Part shown: piece after piece, positions 4,786 to 6,761 of the stretch
Layout: the number at the start of each line of letters is the position of its first letter
Numbering within the stretch: the stretch's first letter is position 1
NCBI GenBank assembly: GCA_016210395.1
Contig: JACQUI010000061.1
Span: 1-6,761, forward strand
Direction of reading: 5' to 3'
Source of the DNA: Chloroflexota bacterium
GTDB lineage: Bacteria > Chloroflexota > Dehalococcoidia > Lucifugimonadales > JACPCL1
DNA length: 6,761 nt
The notes under the pieces: model-generated
The model's input: the letters and a program-made list of their open reading frames with translations, nothing else
Told to the model about the DNA's origin: nothing
Database searches by the model: none
Position numbers and translations under genes: made by a program

Positions 4786-5097
4786 CTAGTGGTCCTCAGA
4801 GGCCGAGGGCTGCGCGCCTTCTTCCCACGTCCTGGCCACGACCCTGAAGCTAGCCAGGATCAGCGCATGCTCTTCCAGCGAAAGCCCTTCCAATTCCGGA
4901 GGCATCAACCGCAGGGGGGCCAACGTCTTGGCCACGGCAACACCCCACAGTTGCTCCTTGGCATTCTCCTTGTTGTCCCATTCCCTGAGCTTGTGTATCA
5001 GTCCTCTCATGACTTCGGCATCCAGCTCTGGGCGGGACCGAAGCATCCCCGCAACCTCCTCGCCCAGAAGTGTCCACCGTCGTTTCGTCAAGTGCAT
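4786..5097 (-). CDS. Small helical protein of unknown function
   Basis: The 103-residue product is soluble, rich in Leu, Glu, Arg and Ala, and looks all-helical: about residues 9-20, 25-40, 43-61 and 73-92, with PP at 66-67 breaking helices 3 and 4. Four Trp residues (8, 40, 51, 91) are notable for its size. The C-terminus is acidic and polar (QPSASEDH). I see no catalytic motif, metal site or membrane segment and do not recognise the family. The frame is open up to an ATG at 5202, but ATG 5097 is preferred because AAGGAG (5109-5104) lies 6 bases before it. It is a single gene between the oxidase operon (same strand, separated by a strong terminator) and the convergent SNase-like gene, so the context does not suggest a role. 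The ribosome binding site and stable frame favour a real gene. Confidence 0.65.
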   Translation of the reverse strand: MHLTKRRWTLLGEEVAGMLRSRPELDAEVMRGLIHKLREWDNKENAKEQLWGVAVAKTLAPLRLMPPELEGLSLEEHALILASFRVVARTWEEGAQPSASEDH

Positions 5098-5101
5098 GCA
5101 A

Positions 5102-5109
5102 CGCTCCTT
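5102..5109 (-). promoter_or_regulatory. Ribosome binding site deciding the start of the small helical protein
   Basis: AAGGAG on the minus strand (5109-5104) stands 6 bases ahead of ATG 5097. The upstream in-frame ATGs at 5202 and 5133 have no comparable site, so the shorter protein is preferred. Confidence 0.6.
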
Positions 5110-5184
5110 GGAGCAGTTTAGTACTTTCAGCATGTCCGTCTGGGCCTGGACACCGGTTATGCCTATCCCAGACGTATGCCTTCC

Positions 5185-5198
5185 TGATGTGCACATCA
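5185..5198. promoter_or_regulatory. 14-bp palindrome, possible operator
   Basis: TGATGTGCACATCA is a perfect palindrome about 90 bases upstream of the small helical protein's start, between it and a weak TATAAC box (5265-5260, minus strand). Its length and symmetry fit a dimeric regulator site, but a chance palindrome cannot be excluded. Apart from this and the terminator at 5360-5401, the gap 5098-5427 shows nothing firm. Confidence 0.3.
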
Positions 5199-5359
5199 TC
5201 ATACTCTCGTGGTGCAGCTTTCCTAGTGCGCTGATTCTGTAACTATCGTTCAGTGGTCAGTTATAGGACTTCTCTCCAGAATAGTTGCTGAATCCTCTGT
5301 CTCTGAAGACAAGCGCGTGACGGTAGTCAAAGCGTTGCATACGAGCCGTTGCCACACAC

Positions 5360-5401
5360 AAAAACCAGCCCTCCCATGCTGCCGGAGCGCGGGAGGGCTG
5401 G
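5360..5401 (-). terminator. Intrinsic terminator of the cytochrome oxidase operon
   Basis: On the minus strand CCAGCCCTCCC (5401-5391) pairs perfectly with GGGAGGGCTGG (5375-5365) across a 15-base loop, followed directly by TTTTT (5364-5360). The 11-bp GC-rich stem plus U5 begins 26 bases after the ctaE stop, so it is a strong rho-independent terminator for the leftward operon. Confidence 0.9.
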
Positions 5402-5427
5402 CGAGGACGTGCCAGAGAGGGGGCTTG

Positions 5428-6027
5428 CTACCCCACCAGATAAAGCGTAGGGAAGATGAACATCCAGGCCACGTCCACAAAGTGCCAGTACTTCACCGCC
5501 CCTTCAACAGGCCAGGTGTTCCCGTTTACATACCGCCCGTCTTTGCTGAGGCGCAACACTACTGCAAGGGCGATCAGTCCGGTCAGCACGTGGAAGGCGT
5601 GGATGCCCGTGGTGGTGAAGAGGATGGTGCCGTACCCTGTGTGCGGGGGGAAGTGCTGGAAGGCGAGTACCCACTCCGTCACCACACCCACAACAAAGAG
5701 CGCTCCGAGCAAAAGAGTGAGCGCTATATTCCTGCGGAACCCGGCCTGGTTCCCGTGGAGAGCGTTGGTCTCAGCGCGGTACGCGGTGACACTGCTGGCC
5801 AAAAGGATGATGGTGATCGCCAGGCCAAGCGGTTGGCTGACTTCCTCAGGCGTGTGCACTCCTTGGAGGTAATAGCGCGTGGCGAGGAGCGTCCCGAAGA
5901 AGACCGCATCCGATACAATGAACAACCACAGGCCAAGGCGGTTGATCCCCAGCCTGCTTCTGTGGGGGTGCGCGACCTCAGGCGCCTCTTCCAGGACGCG
6001 AGACGGGGCTTGCAATACGGTAGCCAT
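5428..6027 (-). CDS. ctaE: Cytochrome c oxidase subunit III (CtaE/CoxC)
   Basis: Subunit III is the membrane subunit that stabilises subunit I of heme-copper oxidases and helps proton uptake. The 199-residue product has a polar N-terminus and five membrane helices, at about residues 31-51, 66-83, 101-122, 133-160 and 180-197, the short five-helix bacterial form. Typical segments are LGLWLFIVSDAVFFG (31-45), FTTTGIHAFHVLTG (137-150) and the C-terminal YWHFVDVAWMFIFPTLYL (180-197). The first helix usually has a conserved Glu (SE) where this protein has D40, a conservative change. The stop of the subunit IV gene touches this start (TAAATG), and GGAGGAG encoded by the last codons of that gene is the ribosome binding site, so translation is coupled. 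It is the last gene of the operon, followed by a strong terminator. Confidence 0.95.
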   Translation of the reverse strand: MATVLQAPSRVLEEAPEVAHPHRSRLGINRLGLWLFIVSDAVFFGTLLATRYYLQGVHTPEEVSQPLGLAITIILLASSVTAYRAETNALHGNQAGFRRNIALTLLLGALFVVGVVTEWVLAFQHFPPHTGYGTILFTTTGIHAFHVLTGLIALAVVLRLSKDGRYVNGNTWPVEGAVKYWHFVDVAWMFIFPTLYLVG

Positions 6028-6240
6028 TTACTCCTCCGGGTGTTGCCGCCACAGTTGGGCGACGTGCATGAAGTAGTAGAACACGACCGCTGCTTCTACC
6101 AAAGCAAACACGAGAAGGATGGGCAGGTTGCCGTGCGGGACCCACACAGGGATCATGTAGTCAACCGCGGTGAGGACCACAAGCGCAACGGCTACCCACC
6201 ATCCACGCCGCAGCGCAGCTCCAAGCCTGGACACGTTCAT
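6028..6240 (-). CDS. Cytochrome c oxidase subunit IV, prokaryotic type
   Basis: A 70-residue protein with two membrane helices (about 14-33 and 38-61). The second carries VEAAVVFYYFMHV (48-60), closely matching the EA..V..YFMH signature of the small COX4_pro/CtaF family found with aa3 and caa3 oxidases, where it helps assembly or stability. At 70 residues it is shorter than most relatives (around 90-110 with up to three helices). The ATG lies 2 bases after the ctaD stop, and AAGGAGG inside the last ctaD codons provides the ribosome binding site. Its place between subunits I and III supports the call. The symbol ctaF would be plausible but is left blank because naming varies. Confidence 0.87.
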   Translation of the reverse strand: MNVSRLGAALRRGWWVAVALVVLTAVDYMIPVWVPHGNLPILLVFALVEAAVVFYYFMHVAQLWRQHPEE

Positions 6241-6242
6241 GT

Positions 6243-6761
6243 CTACTTGCCTCCTTGCTTGGGTTCGATGTGTGGCCCGCTTTCCGACCCTCCCGCCGGC
6301 GCAAACCGTGCGTGCACGGCCCCGGGAACTCCATAGTCATAGGGATGTCCAACGACGGCCGGCTCAGAAGGAAAGTTCTCCAGAGGCGGCGGAGAAGAGG
6401 TCTCCCACTCCAGTGTCCGCGCTTTCCACGGGTTGGCCGAAGCCACAGGCCCCTTGATCCAGGAGTACAGGAAGTTGCCGGCAAACGCCAGGAAGCTGGC
6501 CCCCAGGACAAACGCCGCAATGCTGACGAACAGGTTTGCGTCCGCCATCGTCGCCGGGTAGTCGGCCACGCGGCGCGGCATGCCAAGCATGCCTACCCAG
6601 AACATGGCCACGAAGGTCACGTTGTAGGAGATGAACAGCCACCAGAAGTGCAGCGTCCCCAGGCGCTCGTTGTACATGCGTCCGCTCATCTTCGGGAACC
6701 AGTAGTACAGCGCGCCGATGATGGCGAAGATCTCGCCGCCCATGATGGTGTAGTGGAAATG
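6243..6761 (-). CDS. ctaD: Cytochrome c oxidase subunit I (CtaD/CoxA), C-terminal part only
   Basis: Subunit I holds heme a and the heme a3-CuB centre where oxygen is reduced to water while protons are pumped. The last 172 residues are in the window; the gene runs off the right edge, so the start and CuB ligands are not visible. The visible part opens with HFHY, whose two histidines are the family's axial ligands of heme a3 and heme a. It continues with GALYYWFPKM, the GMPRRVADYP loop, a helix near ANLFVSIAAFVLGASFL, and NPWKARTLEWETSSPPPLENF, all diagnostic. The tail after this (about 45 residues) is polar and probably cytoplasmic. The ATG at 6743 is internal, not the start. It is followed by subunit IV (2-base gap) and subunit III, with all reading leftwards; subunit II presumably lies beyond the window. 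Confidence 0.96.
   Translation of the reverse strand, partial: HFHYTIMGGEIFAIIGALYYWFPKMSGRMYNERLGTLHFWWLFISYNVTFVAMFWVGMLGMPRRVADYPATMADANLFVSIAAFVLGASFLAFAGNFLYSWIKGPVASANPWKARTLEWETSSPPPLENFPSEPAVVGHPYDYGVPGAVHARFAPAGGSESGPHIEPKQGGK

Noticed and set aside
5317..6336. 339-codon plus-strand open frame, one of the longest in the window
   Set aside because: It is antisense to ctaE, subunit IV and the end of ctaD, all clearly recognisable, and crosses their terminator; composition is charged and featureless.

Overview
The window looks like a piece of a GC-rich, aerobic or facultatively aerobic bacterial genome. Three signs point, tentatively, to Chloroflexota (Dehalococcoidia-like lineages). 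One is a tight thiL-tsaE-tsaB operon. Another is a compact aa3/caa3-type cytochrome oxidase cluster with a prokaryotic subunit IV. The third is a set of short GC-rich palindromic dispersed repeats of the GTAGGGGCGGG and CGAAGAATCTC kinds, which I remember as common in that phylum. No rRNA, tRNA, CRISPR array, transposase or phage gene is visible.

Layout, left to right. Positions 1-145 hold copy A of a dispersed repeat. Positions 176-907 (minus) encode an unrecognised protein with about seven membrane segments. Positions 1078-1190 hold copy B of the same repeat, so the two copies bracket that gene. Positions 1277-3461 (plus) form a tightly coupled operon: thiL (thiamine-monophosphate kinase), tsaE and tsaB (two partners in tRNA t6A37 synthesis). 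Its promoter is an extended -10 box placed so that the thiL mRNA should be essentially leaderless. Positions 3462-3869 have no convincing gene but are full of inverted repeats, ending in a 26-bp perfect palindrome. Positions 3961-4548 (plus) encode an exported SNase-fold protein whose catalytic residues are largely replaced, preceded by a good sigma-70-like promoter. The convergent gap at 4549-4785 holds a perfect 14+1+14 palindromic repeat. Positions 4786-5097 (minus) encode a small helical protein of unknown function. Positions 5360-5401 hold a strong intrinsic terminator for the cytochrome oxidase operon, which runs leftwards from the right edge as ctaD (3' part only), subunit IV and ctaE.

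Working together: the oxidase genes make adjacent subunits of one terminal oxidase, with ribosome binding sites buried in the upstream reading frames. TsaE and TsaB act together in the t6A pathway and are co-transcribed with ThiL, a common housekeeping mix rather than one pathway. I see no complete new multi-gene system. The most unusual items are the leaderless thiL promoter, the repeat pair with a covarying hairpin, the apparently inactive SNase-like exported protein, and the hairpin-rich region between tsaB and that protein.
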